A stretch of 17,057 nt of DNA from an uncultured Clostridia bacterium (GTDB lineage Bacteria > Bacillota > Clostridia > Christensenellales > Borkfalkiaceae): contig CAMNIW010000009.1 of NCBI GenBank assembly GCA_946540675.1, positions 1-17,057 of the forward strand, given 5' to 3'. Under the pieces are notes generated by a model. That model was not told where the DNA came from, did not search any database, and was given only the letters and a program-made list of their open reading frames with translations. A program made the position numbers and the translations under genes. The number at the start of each line of letters is the position of its first letter. Positions within the stretch are counted from its first letter, which is position 1. This document shows, piece after piece, positions 1 through 6,960 of the stretch.

Positions 1-1467
1 CCGCACGGAAGGATTATATCCCCTTGACAAAGCCCTTACTTCGGCTTTCACCGAGCCCGAAAACGTCTTTAACGGAAAATTCGTTGCGTCCGTATAAAAA
101 GTCTCGCTTCCCTTGCCGTCCGTAAGGGTTATTTCGTACCTTTCGGCGCCTTTTACGGCGTTCCATACGAGCGTTTCGCTCTTTTCGTTTACGTATAGTC
201 CGGCGACGCTTTCAAGCGTCCTGTCGACGTAAAACGCTTCCGAGACCGAACTCACGTACCCTTGCGCGTGTGCGTGGACGATGAATTTTATGCCGCCCGC
301 ACACATCTCGTATGAACCGAAATCGAAATATCCCGATAAGCCGTTGTCTATCGTCCTTTTGCCGACGGACGAGCCGTCTTCGACTTCTATAACGTACTTT
401 TCGGCGTTTTTTACTCCGTTATATTTCAAAACGTTTCCGTGAACTCCGAACACGGATACGCGCTCTAATTTCTTATTTATATAATACGCGCGCGACGTGT
501 TGCCGCTTACCGAAAGCGTGACGACGTACTCGCCCGCGCCCTTTCCCGAAAAATCGAAAGCGTAAGAATTCTGTCCGCCGCGCCACGTTTCCTTGAAGCC
601 GTCGGAACCTGCTATTTCGAGCGAATAATCGGTACTTATCCCGCTCTTTCTCCACTTTATCTCTTTTTCGCTCACGGAGACCTGCGGAACGTCGCCGGAA
701 AACACCGCGTACATCGTCGCCGACGAACCGAGAACCCTTCCGTCGTATCTGTAAGTGAGTCTTGCCCCGTCGCCGTAATCGCTGATAAACCAGCCTTCGA
801 AAGTCTTTCCGTCCTTTTTGACTTCGGGAAGGTCGTATACCCTGCCGCCTATCGTCGACTTTTCCGAAATCGCTTCGCCGTCCGAAACGAATCTTACCCT
901 GTATTCCGTACCGTCGCCGCTCTTTTCGGCATATCTCGCATAGAGCGTAATATCGCCCGTTACGGGCGCGGACTCAAAATCGTAAAGTTCGGTAAATCCG
1001 CCGTTTTTGTACCAACCGATAAAATCGTAACCCGTCTTTACGGGATCGACGGGCTTTTCGACCGTCTTTCCGTTGATCACCGCCTTATCGGCTACTTCTC
1101 CGCCGCCGTCGGTCTCGAACCTGACGACGTAGTTCACTCTCTTCAAAAATCTGTAAGTTCCGCCGCCGTAAGTTATCGAAAACGCGTCGCCGTCCGCTTT
1201 TACTTCCGGCGCGCCTTCGCCTTTGAGAGTAAGGGTCTTACCGTCGTATTCGTAATCTCCGACGAGATTTCCCAAAGTCAGAGTATATCTGTTACCGCCG
1301 AGAGACAAAAGGTATTCCCTGCCGTCCGCTTCGGTATAATATACCCCCGCTTCTCCCAGGTCTTTTTTCTCCGCGGGCTTTTTGTCTTTGCACGAAGCGA
1401 GACCCGCTATTCCGACGCTCATTATAAGCGTCAATATTGCGTTTGTCACAAAACGCCGCTTGTTCAT
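1..1467 (-). CDS. Surface lipoprotein with InlB-like and FN3-like repeats (3' end off the left edge)
   Basis: The frame is open for 489 codons from ATG 1467 to the left edge with no stop, so the C-terminus is missing. An AGGAGGT Shine-Dalgarno lies 10 nt upstream. Residues 1-26 are a lipoprotein signal peptide: basic N-terminus, hydrophobic stretch, lipobox LASC with Cys26 as the lipidated residue. Residues about 40-110 form a beta-rich domain of unknown type. Residues about 113-180 and 188-256 are two Listeria-Bacteroides (InlB B-type) repeats with the pattern VRF.tDGG...GY.F.GWY...ytLYA.Y. From about 263 onward come three FN3-like modules; the second and third carry the pattern LkYNGVKNAEKYVIEV / LVWNAVKGAERYEITL. 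Such proteins sit on the outer membrane face and are thought to bind glycans or hosts; no enzyme domain is visible. It follows the sugar importer operon but has its own promoter. The family role is inferred from repeats only. Confidence 0.9.
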   Translation of the reverse strand, partial: MNKRRFVTNAILTLIMSVGIAGLASCKDKKPAEKKDLGEAGVYYTEADGREYLLSLGGNRYTLTLGNLVGDYEYDGKTLTLKGEGAPEVKADGDAFSITYGGGTYRFLKRVNYVVRFETDGGGEVADKAVINGKTVEKPVDPVKTGYDFIGWYKNGGFTELYDFESAPVTGDITLYARYAEKSGDGTEYRVRFVSDGEAISEKSTIGGRVYDLPEVKKDGKTFEGWFISDYGDGARLTYRYDGRVLGSSATMYAVFSGDVPQVSVSEKEIKWRKSGISTDYSLEIAGSDGFKETWRGGQNSYAFDFSGKGAGEYVVTLSVSGNTSRAYYINKKLERVSVFGVHGNVLKYNGVKNAEKYVIEVEDGSSVGKRTIDNGLSGYFDFGSYEMCAGGIKFIVHAHAQGYVSSVSEAFYVDRTLESVAGLYVNEKSETLVWNAVKGAERYEITLTDGKGSETFYTDATNFPLKTFSGSVKAEVRALSRGYNPSVR

Positions 1468-1492
1468 TGTTTTAACACCTCCTACGTAAAGA

Positions 1493-1523
1493 AAGGGCGC
1501 CGCCTGAAACAAACGGTGCCCTT
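1493..1523 (-). promoter_or_regulatory. Leader hairpin upstream of the lipoprotein gene
   Basis: Positions 1493-1502 pair with 1514-1523 (10 bp with one A-C mismatch, 11-nt loop). In the minus-strand transcript the hairpin ends about 10 nt before the AGGAGGT site and is followed by TTTCTTTA. A weaker hairpin (CGGCTTT / AAAGGCCG) lies at 1549-1568 in the same leader. The leader is about 130 nt if the promoter at 1608-1636 is used. The structure could modulate translation or stability; no known riboswitch was recognised. Confidence 0.4.
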
Positions 1524-1607
1524 CATAGTAAAATATTTATTTATGGTACGGCCTTTGAGAGAAAGCCGACGACGGGATCGCCTTCCGCACAAAACGGCCG
1601 CAACATA

Positions 1608-1636
1608 ATTCTATATCATATCCGAAAAATAGTCAA
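1608..1636 (-). promoter_or_regulatory. Sigma-A promoter of the lipoprotein gene
   Basis: Read on the minus strand: -35 TTGACT (1636-1631), 17-bp spacer, -10 TAGAAT (1613-1608). Each box matches consensus in 5 of 6 positions. Predicted transcription start is near 1601. Confidence 0.75.
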
Positions 1637-1641
1637 GCAAA

Positions 1642-1655
1642 TTAGCATATGCTAA
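1642..1655. promoter_or_regulatory. 14-bp perfect palindrome abutting the -35 box
   Basis: TTAGCATATGCTAA is a perfect 14-bp inverted repeat lying 5 bp upstream of the -35 box of the lipoprotein promoter. The position suits a binding site for an activator or a dimeric regulator. The regulator is unknown. Confidence 0.4.
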
Positions 1656-1709
1656 CCGATTTTATATCAAGCGATAAATTTTGCGCAAATACCGCGGAAA
1701 ACACTCTTT

Positions 1710-1740
1710 ATTCGGAAAAACCGCAAAAAATATTCCGAAT
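1710..1740 (-). terminator. Second hairpin downstream of the sugar importer operon
   Basis: ATTCGGAA (1710-1717) pairs with TTCCGAAT (1733-1740), 8 bp, with a 15-nt loop. It is about 47 nt past the main hairpin and AT-rich. It may be a back-up terminator, but no clean T-run follows on the minus strand. Confidence 0.25.
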
Positions 1741-1786
1741 TTTTCGCGTTGTTTGCCGTAATCTAATCGACCCGTTTTTAAGACAA

Positions 1787-1816
1787 GGGAACTCCGCCGC
1801 AAACGGCGGAGTTCCC
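1787..1816 (-). terminator. Terminator of the sugar ABC importer operon
   Basis: GGGAACTCCGCCG (1787-1799) pairs perfectly with CGGCGGAGTTCCC (1804-1816): 13 bp, 4-nt loop. On the minus strand it is followed by TTGTCTT, an imperfect T-tract. It sits 34 nt after the stop of the binding-protein gene. Confidence 0.7.
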
Positions 1817-1850
1817 CGCAAGAAGTTTTTGAGTGTTACTTATTTATATA

Positions 1851-2891
1851 TCAGCCCTGATATACGAGATTTTTCGTTATCATTTCGTCGACGTTGGAAG
1901 CGTCCCACCAGGCGCCCGCTATCGCTACGTTTTCGGTCACGGTCTTTTTCTCTATCGCGAATACCGCCTGTTCGACCGATTGATAGCCTATCTGATAAGA
2001 ATCCTGCGCGACCGAACCTATAAGTTTGGCTCCCGTAGTCTTCTTCATCCACTCTATCTGCTTGGTGCCCGCGTCGAAACCGCAGAATTTTATCGCGTCG
2101 TACTTGGTTCCCGCGCCGCCTATGGCGTCGTAAACCTGTTTGACAACGCCTTCGTTGCTCATGAACACGGCGTTTACTCCCTGTTCGTAAAGGGCTTCGA
2201 GAGCGTCTTTATACGCGAGATTCGCGTCTCCGGTCTTTATTTGCTTGGTTATGGTATACTTGCCGTTCGTCGTGCTGTCGGCGTCGGCGAGTTCTTTGAA
2301 CTTTTCTTCGAATCCGCCCGCGCGGTCTATGCCTGTCTGCGTGGTGTCGTGCTGTATTATACCCAACTTATATCCGTCGGAAGCCGCTATATCGGACTTT
2401 ATCGCGGCGAAGAATTTTTCGGCTACGAGCGCGGCGGCAAGCCTGTTGCTCGTCGCGACGGAAGATATTATCGGGTTCTTTCCCGCGGCGTTTATGGCGT
2501 CGACGTCATCCTTCCAAATACCGCTGTCGAACTGAACGACGGGAACTTTGTTGTCATAGGCGACTTTGAGAAGATCGGCAAACCCCGTTCCTATCGTCGC
2601 GAGAACGAGCCCTGCGGGGTTGTTGTTTATAGCCGTGGATACCATCGTCTTTTGCGAGTCTACCGATTCGGGAGATTCGCTGACGGGGCCGCTGAAAGTT
2701 ATATTGTATCCGTACTTATCTCCCGCGGCTTTCGCTCCCGCTTTGACGGACTGCCAGAACGCGTGCGATTCACCTTTCGCCACCACCGCTATCGTCTTTT
2801 TCGAGTCCTTACCTTTACAGCCCGTAAAAGCCGTGACCATAAGCGCGAAAACGCAAATGATCGGTAACCAGATTTTTCTGAATTTGCTCAT
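1851..2891 (-). CDS. Sugar ABC transporter substrate-binding lipoprotein (RbsB-like)
   Basis: 346 residues. A lipoprotein signal with lipobox FTGC and Cys25 starts the protein, followed by a Lys/Ser-rich linker. The mature part has the layout of the periplasmic-binding-protein type 1 family (Peripla_BP_4): an opening strand KTIAVVAKGESHAFWQSV, the hinge-region pattern PVVQFDSGI, a middle section near KLGIIQHDTTQTG, and the late strand IKFCGFDAGTKQIEWM. It should sit on the outer membrane face and deliver a sugar to the permease encoded just upstream. The start is fixed by TTAGGAGGAAAA 6 nt before ATG. It is the third gene of the operon, 39 nt after the permease stop. The substrate cannot be told from sequence; ribose, galactose, xylose or another pentose/hexose are all possible. 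Confidence 0.93.
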   Translation of the reverse strand: MSKFRKIWLPIICVFALMVTAFTGCKGKDSKKTIAVVAKGESHAFWQSVKAGAKAAGDKYGYNITFSGPVSESPESVDSQKTMVSTAINNNPAGLVLATIGTGFADLLKVAYDNKVPVVQFDSGIWKDDVDAINAAGKNPIISSVATSNRLAAALVAEKFFAAIKSDIAASDGYKLGIIQHDTTQTGIDRAGGFEEKFKELADADSTTNGKYTITKQIKTGDANLAYKDALEALYEQGVNAVFMSNEGVVKQVYDAIGGAGTKYDAIKFCGFDAGTKQIEWMKKTTGAKLIGSVAQDSYQIGYQSVEQAVFAIEKKTVTENVAIAGAWWDASNVDEMITKNLVYQG

Positions 2892-2930
2892 CGTGTTTTC
2901 CTCCTAACTATTTTAACCCTTTTCGGGTAT

Positions 2931-4199
2931 TTAACTTTTTTCTCCGGCGTTTTCCGTCGGTTTACGCTTTTCCGCCTTCAACTCCGCGAGTTTATCGCGG
3001 TATACGGTTTTTTCGCTCAAAATATCCGCCCTTATCCCTTCAGCCGTTTCCGAGCGTATATCGTCGGATAAGGAAGCGTCGGTAAGCACGTCGTCGAGCC
3101 TTTTTTGCAACGCTTCGTATTTTTCGGTAAATTCCCTGCGCAATTTTTTCTTTGCCGTTTCGGGCTTTACCCGCGCTTCGTTTTTGCCTTTTATTATGTC
3201 TATCAATATCGCACCGACCACTATTATGCCCGTAAGGACGAACGTTACGTAAGTCGCGTTTACGTTGAGATTGAGTTTTGCAAGGAAGAAATTGAGTCCG
3301 TTTCTTATGACCACGAGAATCATGCTTCCTATCACCGACCCCGCTACCGAAGCGATGCCGCCTGCCGAACTCGTTCCGCCTATATAAACGCCCGCTATCG
3401 CGTCGAGTTCCATTCCGTTGCCCGTCGCCGACGCGACCGTCGGGGACGCCGCCGACCAGAATATCGCCGCTATGCCCGCGCCTATTCCGCTGAATACGTA
3501 CGCTAAAAGTTTATACTTTTCGGTATTGATGCCCGAAAGTCTGGTCGCTTCTTCGTTACTGCCTATCGAAAGGATATACCTGCCTATCTTGTTTTTGTAC
3601 ATAAGGTACATACAAATAAGCGTAAACGCTATCACCCAGATAAACCCGATCGGGAAACCTTCGTAATTGGAAAATATCCTGTTGTACCACGAGCCCGTCG
3701 GGTAAAATATGTTGGGAACGGCGACTATTATCGCGCTGAGTCCGCGCGATACCAGCATCGTGCCGAGAGTGGCTATAAACGCCGGAACTTTGAATTTCGC
3801 AACGAGAACGCCGTTTAAAAGTCCGAATATTCCGCCTATCGTTATCATTACGGGAATAGTCGCCCAAAGCGGCAGTATCCCGCGAGTGTACATATGCCCC
3901 GCAAGCACCGCCGACGCTATGCATACCGTACCTATCGACAGGTCTATCCCGCCCGTCGCTATGACGAAAGTGACGCCGAGAGCCATAAGCGCGTACGGCG
4001 CGAGATTCTGCGACATCGTTACTATGTTATATCTCTTCAAAAAGTTGGTGTTGAGAGCGTAAAACAGAACCATAAGCACGACAAGGGCAAGCATTATTAT
4101 CATATTTTGTTTACCCTTGCTGGCGACCGTCGTCTTTATTTTTACGCCCGCGCGACGAAGTTTGCGAGAAAAGGGAAGTTTTATTTTTACGTCTTTCAT
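2931..4199 (-). CDS. Sugar ABC transporter permease (RbsC-like) with long charged C-terminal tail
   Basis: 422 residues, clearly longer than the roughly 320 usual for RbsC-type permeases. After a basic cytoplasmic N-terminus, a hydrophobic segment at about 33-50 begins a set of membrane helices. The family signature TGGIDLSIG is at 82-90, and the GSNEEATRLSGIN cytoplasmic loop that contacts the ATPase is present. The membrane part ends near residue 337. Residues 338-422 are a highly charged, Lys/Glu/Arg-rich tail predicted helical or coiled-coil, not found in the classic family. GGAGGT lies 5 nt before ATG 4199, and the gap to the ATPase stop is only 15 nt, so translation is likely coupled. 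The protein forms the channel for the sugar bound by the downstream lipoprotein. Confidence 0.93.
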   Translation of the reverse strand: MKDVKIKLPFSRKLRRAGVKIKTTVASKGKQNMIIMLALVVLMVLFYALNTNFLKRYNIVTMSQNLAPYALMALGVTFVIATGGIDLSIGTVCIASAVLAGHMYTRGILPLWATIPVMITIGGIFGLLNGVLVAKFKVPAFIATLGTMLVSRGLSAIIVAVPNIFYPTGSWYNRIFSNYEGFPIGFIWVIAFTLICMYLMYKNKIGRYILSIGSNEEATRLSGINTEKYKLLAYVFSGIGAGIAAIFWSAASPTVASATGNGMELDAIAGVYIGGTSSAGGIASVAGSVIGSMILVVIRNGLNFFLAKLNLNVNATYVTFVLTGIIVVGAILIDIIKGKNEARVKPETAKKKLRREFTEKYEALQKRLDDVLTDASLSDDIRSETAEGIRADILSEKTVYRDKLAELKAEKRKPTENAGEKS

Positions 4200-4214
4200 A
4201 TATACCTCCGGAAA

Positions 4215-5714
4215 CTATGCGGGATCGCGCATAGTAGCGTATTTCATAATCTCTTCCTGAGTCAGCCCTTCTATCGGAAGATCCGCCGTTATCCGCCCTT
4301 CGCACATAACTATAACCCTGTCCGACAGCCTTTGTATCTCCGACAGTTCCGAAGATATCATTATTATCGATTTTCCTTCCTTTGCAAGCGACGCCATAAG
4401 ATCGTACATTTCGCTCTTCGCCCCGACGTCTATGCCGCGCGTGGGCTCGTCGAAAATAAACACGTCGGAATTTTTCATAAGCCACCGCGCGACTACCACT
4501 TTTTGCTGGTTTCCGCCCGAAAGATTTTTAAGAAGTTGGGTCATGGACGGCGTTTTCGTCCTGAGTTTTTCGTTTGCCGCCGCCGCGGATATCGCCGCGT
4601 CGTTGTCGTCTATCCAGCCCAGCCGCACGTAATCTTCCAAAGACGCGAGAACGGAATTGTCGGTCACCGACTTTATCAGCATAAGCCCGTATCTCTTCCT
4701 GTCTTCGGAGAGATAACATATCCCGTTTTTTACCGCCGACTCGGGCGAACGTATGCGTTTTTTCTCACCGTTTATAAAAATTTCTCCCGCGTCGAAGGGA
4801 TCCGCGCCGTATATCGCTCGCGCAAGTTCGGTTCTGCCCGCGCCCATAAGTCCGGCAAACCCGAGTATCTCGCCCCTTTTAAGCGAAAAACTTACGTCTT
4901 TGAGAAGGTTTCCGCTCGACAAATTTTTCACTTCGAGAACGACGGGGGCGTCTTTATCCGCCGCGCTTTTTTCCTTCTTTTCGCTGTATATGACCCTTCC
5001 GACCATCATTTTGACTATTTCGTCCTTGTTGGTTTCGGAAGTCTTTACCGTCCCTATGTATTCGCCGTCGCGCATTACCGTCACCCTGTCGGAAATGCGG
5101 CTTATCTCTTCCATTCGGTGAGAGATGTATATCATACCTATCCCGCGCTTTTTAAGGTCGCCCATTATGCGGAACAATTCTTCCACTTCGGGAAGAGTGA
5201 GCGCGGCGGTAGGCTCGTCCAAAACGAGAAGGCGCGAATCGTGCGACGTCGCTTTCGCTATCTCCACCATCTGTTGCTTGCCGACAGTAAGCGATCCGAG
5301 TTTTACGGACGGGTCTATGCGTATCCCCATTTTGTCGAAAAGTTCTTTCGCGTCGCGCTCCATCTTTCTGTCGTCGATGAATATCCCCTTTTTCGGCTCC
5401 CGTCCGATATATATGTTTTGCGCGACCGTAAGGTGGTTCATCATATTGAGTTCCTGATGGATTATGCTTATTCCCGCAGCCTGAGATTCCGCAATCGAAG
5501 AAAACTTTACTTTCTTGCCGAAAAGTTCTATTTCGCCTTGGTCGAGAGAATATATCCCGCACAGGACTTTCATAAGGGTGGATTTTCCCGCTCCGTTTTC
5601 CCCCATAAGGGCGTGGACTTCGCCTGACCGAAGTTCGAAATTTACGGATTTCAGCGCGTGTACGCCCGAAAATCTCTTATCTATACCCGTCATTTTCAAA
5701 ATTACGTCGCTCAT
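4215..5714 (-). CDS. Sugar ABC transporter ATP-binding protein, two nucleotide-binding domains (RbsA/MglA type)
   Basis: 499 residues, the usual length for the RbsA/MglA family. Domain 1 has Walker A GENGAGKST (38-46), HQEL Q-loop (Gln87), signature LTVGKQQ (142-148), Walker B LLVLDEP (162-168) and switch His199. Domain 2 has a degenerate Walker A GLMGAGRTE (288-296, Arg in place of Lys), signature LSGGNQQK (398-405) and FDEPTRGID (421-429). A degenerate second Walker A is normal in this family. It powers import through the permease. It is the first gene of the operon; the start has AAAGGA 6 nt upstream. The divergent AraC regulator is its likely controller. Assignment to sugar import is secure; the exact sugar is not. 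Confidence 0.95.
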   Translation of the reverse strand: MSDVILKMTGIDKRFSGVHALKSVNFELRSGEVHALMGENGAGKSTLMKVLCGIYSLDQGEIELFGKKVKFSSIAESQAAGISIIHQELNMMNHLTVAQNIYIGREPKKGIFIDDRKMERDAKELFDKMGIRIDPSVKLGSLTVGKQQMVEIAKATSHDSRLLVLDEPTAALTLPEVEELFRIMGDLKKRGIGMIYISHRMEEISRISDRVTVMRDGEYIGTVKTSETNKDEIVKMMVGRVIYSEKKEKSAADKDAPVVLEVKNLSSGNLLKDVSFSLKRGEILGFAGLMGAGRTELARAIYGADPFDAGEIFINGEKKRIRSPESAVKNGICYLSEDRKRYGLMLIKSVTDNSVLASLEDYVRLGWIDDNDAAISAAAANEKLRTKTPSMTQLLKNLSGGNQQKVVVARWLMKNSDVFIFDEPTRGIDVGAKSEMYDLMASLAKEGKSIIMISSELSEIQRLSDRVIVMCEGRITADLPIEGLTQEEIMKYATMRDPA

Positions 5715-5777
5715 CGTCCGTCCTTTTTTCAGCCGCCGCGAATCTTTCGTAAACGGCGTTTTTTCTTTTCTTATTAA

Positions 5778-5806
5778 AATTTAACACGGGGAAAACAAAA
5801 ATACAA
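5778..5806 (-). promoter_or_regulatory. Candidate promoter of the sugar importer operon
   Basis: Minus strand: TTGTAT (5806-5801), 17-bp spacer, TAAATT (5783-5778). Both boxes are weak matches, as expected for an activator-dependent promoter. This is a tentative placement; the AT-rich stretch at 5840-5870 offers alternatives, including an ATACGTAT palindrome at 5846-5853. Confidence 0.35.
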
Positions 5807-5810
5807 GGGG
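5784..5810. promoter_or_regulatory. Direct repeat, possible AraC-family operator
   Basis: ACACGGGG (5784-5791) and ACAAGGGG (5803-5810) match in 7 of 8 positions and start 19 bp apart, close to two helical turns. AraC-family regulators commonly bind direct repeats about two turns apart next to a -35 box; here the distal copy overlaps the candidate -35. The link to the divergent regulator is inference. Confidence 0.35.
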
Positions 5811-5871
5811 TTTTGTTGTCCTTTTATTTCAGCAAGAAAATCCTAATACGTATAAAGTTTTTAATTGCGGC

Positions 5872-5900
5872 TTGATTTATTTTATATATAATGTTATAAT
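5872..5900 (+). promoter_or_regulatory. Sigma-A promoter of the AraC-family regulator gene
   Basis: -35 TTGATT (5872-5877), 17-bp spacer, perfect -10 TATAAT (5895-5900). Predicted start near 5907, giving a leader of about 54 nt. Confidence 0.75.
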
Positions 5901-5960
5901 ACGGATACAGTGTAACAAAGCGAATACGCGTCATCGGAATTTTACGGAGGACGACAAAAC

Positions 5961-6827
5961 TTGCTCGTAACTCACCGCTACAACAGCGACGAACGGCAAC
6001 ATTTTCTTCTCAGCAAACATTACGCTTTCAAACTTAAACCGCGGCTTTTGTACGCCGGCTTTCTCGATAAGCACGGCGGCTGGTCGGAAGAACCGCACTT
6101 CCACGACTTTCTCGAAATAATATTCGTTACGGACGGAAAGGGAACGGTCTTTGTCAACAACAGGAAATATGACGTTCAACGCGGAGATATAGTGGTATAC
6201 AACGCGGGGACCGTGCACCACGAAAAAAGCAGCGAAGACAACCCTATGGAAATACGCTTCGTCGCGTACGACAAGTTGGAGATCACAAACCTTGCCGCAA
6301 ACTGGCTTCTCCCCCTGTCTTACGGCAACGTCTTCAACAGCGGATCGTCGTACGATATAATACTCGGATATTTCAACGCCCTTATCGACGAATTCGAGAA
6401 AAAAGAACGCTTTTATATGGAAATAGCGCAGGGAATATCCCGAACTCTCCTTATGTACGTTTTCCGCGCGGTAAGCAGAACTAAAAACACCGCTCTCCTG
6501 TTCGACGCGAGCAGGACGATAGAGACCGCGCTTTGCTTTATCGACAAGAACTTCCGCCAAAGAATATCTCTCGACGATATCGCGAAACAGTGCTTTACCA
6601 ACAAGTTCAGCCTGTCGCACCTTTTTACCCGTACTCAGGGCGTAAGCATAGGGAAATATATACTCAACAAGCGCATCGAAGAAACCAAACGCCTTCTGAC
6701 GGAAACGGATATGTCCGTGTCCGAAATTTCGGACGCCGTAGGGTTTTACGACCAGAACTACTGTTCGAGAATGTTCAAAAAGAAGACGGGCGTTTCCCCG
6801 TCGCATTATAGGAAAAAAGACGGATAA
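5961..6827 (+). CDS. AraC-family transcriptional regulator with N-terminal cupin domain
   Basis: 288 residues, standard for cupin-type AraC regulators. The N-terminal part is a sugar-sensing cupin: EPHFHDFLEIIFV with His46 and His48, then RGDIVVYNAGTVHHE (74-88). The C-terminal part (about 185-288) holds the two helix-turn-helix units: SLDDIAKQCFTNKFSLSHLF and, at about 252-275, SVSEISDAVGFYDQNYCSRM, followed by the family motif FKKKTGVSPSHYR. The start is TTG: CGGAGG lies 10 nt upstream and the next Met is residue 152, so no ATG can serve. The gene is divergent from the sugar importer and shares a 246-nt regulatory region with it, so it most likely controls that operon in response to the imported sugar. 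A hairpin terminator follows 3 nt after the stop. Confidence 0.92.
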   Translation: MLVTHRYNSDERQHFLLSKHYAFKLKPRLLYAGFLDKHGGWSEEPHFHDFLEIIFVTDGKGTVFVNNRKYDVQRGDIVVYNAGTVHHEKSSEDNPMEIRFVAYDKLEITNLAANWLLPLSYGNVFNSGSSYDIILGYFNALIDEFEKKERFYMEIAQGISRTLLMYVFRAVSRTKNTALLFDASRTIETALCFIDKNFRQRISLDDIAKQCFTNKFSLSHLFTRTQGVSIGKYILNKRIEETKRLLTETDMSVSEISDAVGFYDQNYCSRMFKKKTGVSPSHYRKKDG

Positions 6828-6830
6828 ATC

Positions 6831-6874
6831 CGCAAAATAAGAGCCGCTTTTTGCAAGGCGGCTCTTATTTTGCG
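6831..6874 (+). terminator. Terminator after the AraC-family gene
   Basis: CGCAAAATAAGAGCCGC (6831-6847) pairs perfectly with 6858-6874: 17 bp, 10-nt loop. The GC core is flanked by A- and T-rich arms (ATAAG / CTTATTTT), so the U-tract is built into the 3' arm. It separates the regulator from the next transcription unit, whose -35 box starts 17 nt later. Confidence 0.85.
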
Positions 6875-6891
6875 TTTGCGCGGGAATAAAA

Positions 6892-6920
6892 TTGACATAC
6901 GGAGAGTATTTTGTTACAAT
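6892..6920 (+). promoter_or_regulatory. Near-consensus sigma-A promoter of the VTT-acyltransferase gene
   Basis: -35 TTGACA (6892-6897, perfect), 17-bp spacer, -10 TACAAT (6915-6920, 5 of 6). Predicted start near 6927, giving a leader of about 34 nt. The promoter shows that the in-frame TTG at 6892 is not a translation start. Confidence 0.85.
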
Positions 6921-6960
6921 AGAAAAGACGTCCGAATATATCGTCACGGGGAAATTCCGT

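Larger units (their letters stand above)
1468..1850. other. Intergenic region between binding-protein and lipoprotein genes
   Basis: This 383-nt gap holds, in minus-strand order, the terminator of the sugar importer operon (1816-1787), a second hairpin (1740-1710), the 14-bp palindrome, the lipoprotein promoter and a roughly 130-nt leader. Open frames crossing it on the plus strand have no credible ribosome site or family resemblance. Confidence 0.6.

Noticed and set aside
1833..2867. 344-codon plus-strand frame opposite the binding-protein gene
   Set aside because: Its product is a Tyr/Arg-rich string with no family resemblance or ribosome site; it is the antisense shadow of a clear periplasmic-binding-protein gene.
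3894..5627. 577-codon plus-strand frame opposite the ATPase and permease genes
   Set aside because: It spans two real genes on the other strand, has Arg/His/Tyr-rich composition and no domain. The biased codon use of the genome leaves antisense frames open.
6892..6960. Upstream TTG start for the VTT-acyltransferase gene
   Set aside because: The TTG is the first part of a perfect -35 box, and the -10 lies inside the would-be coding part; ATG 6961 follows a ribosome site.
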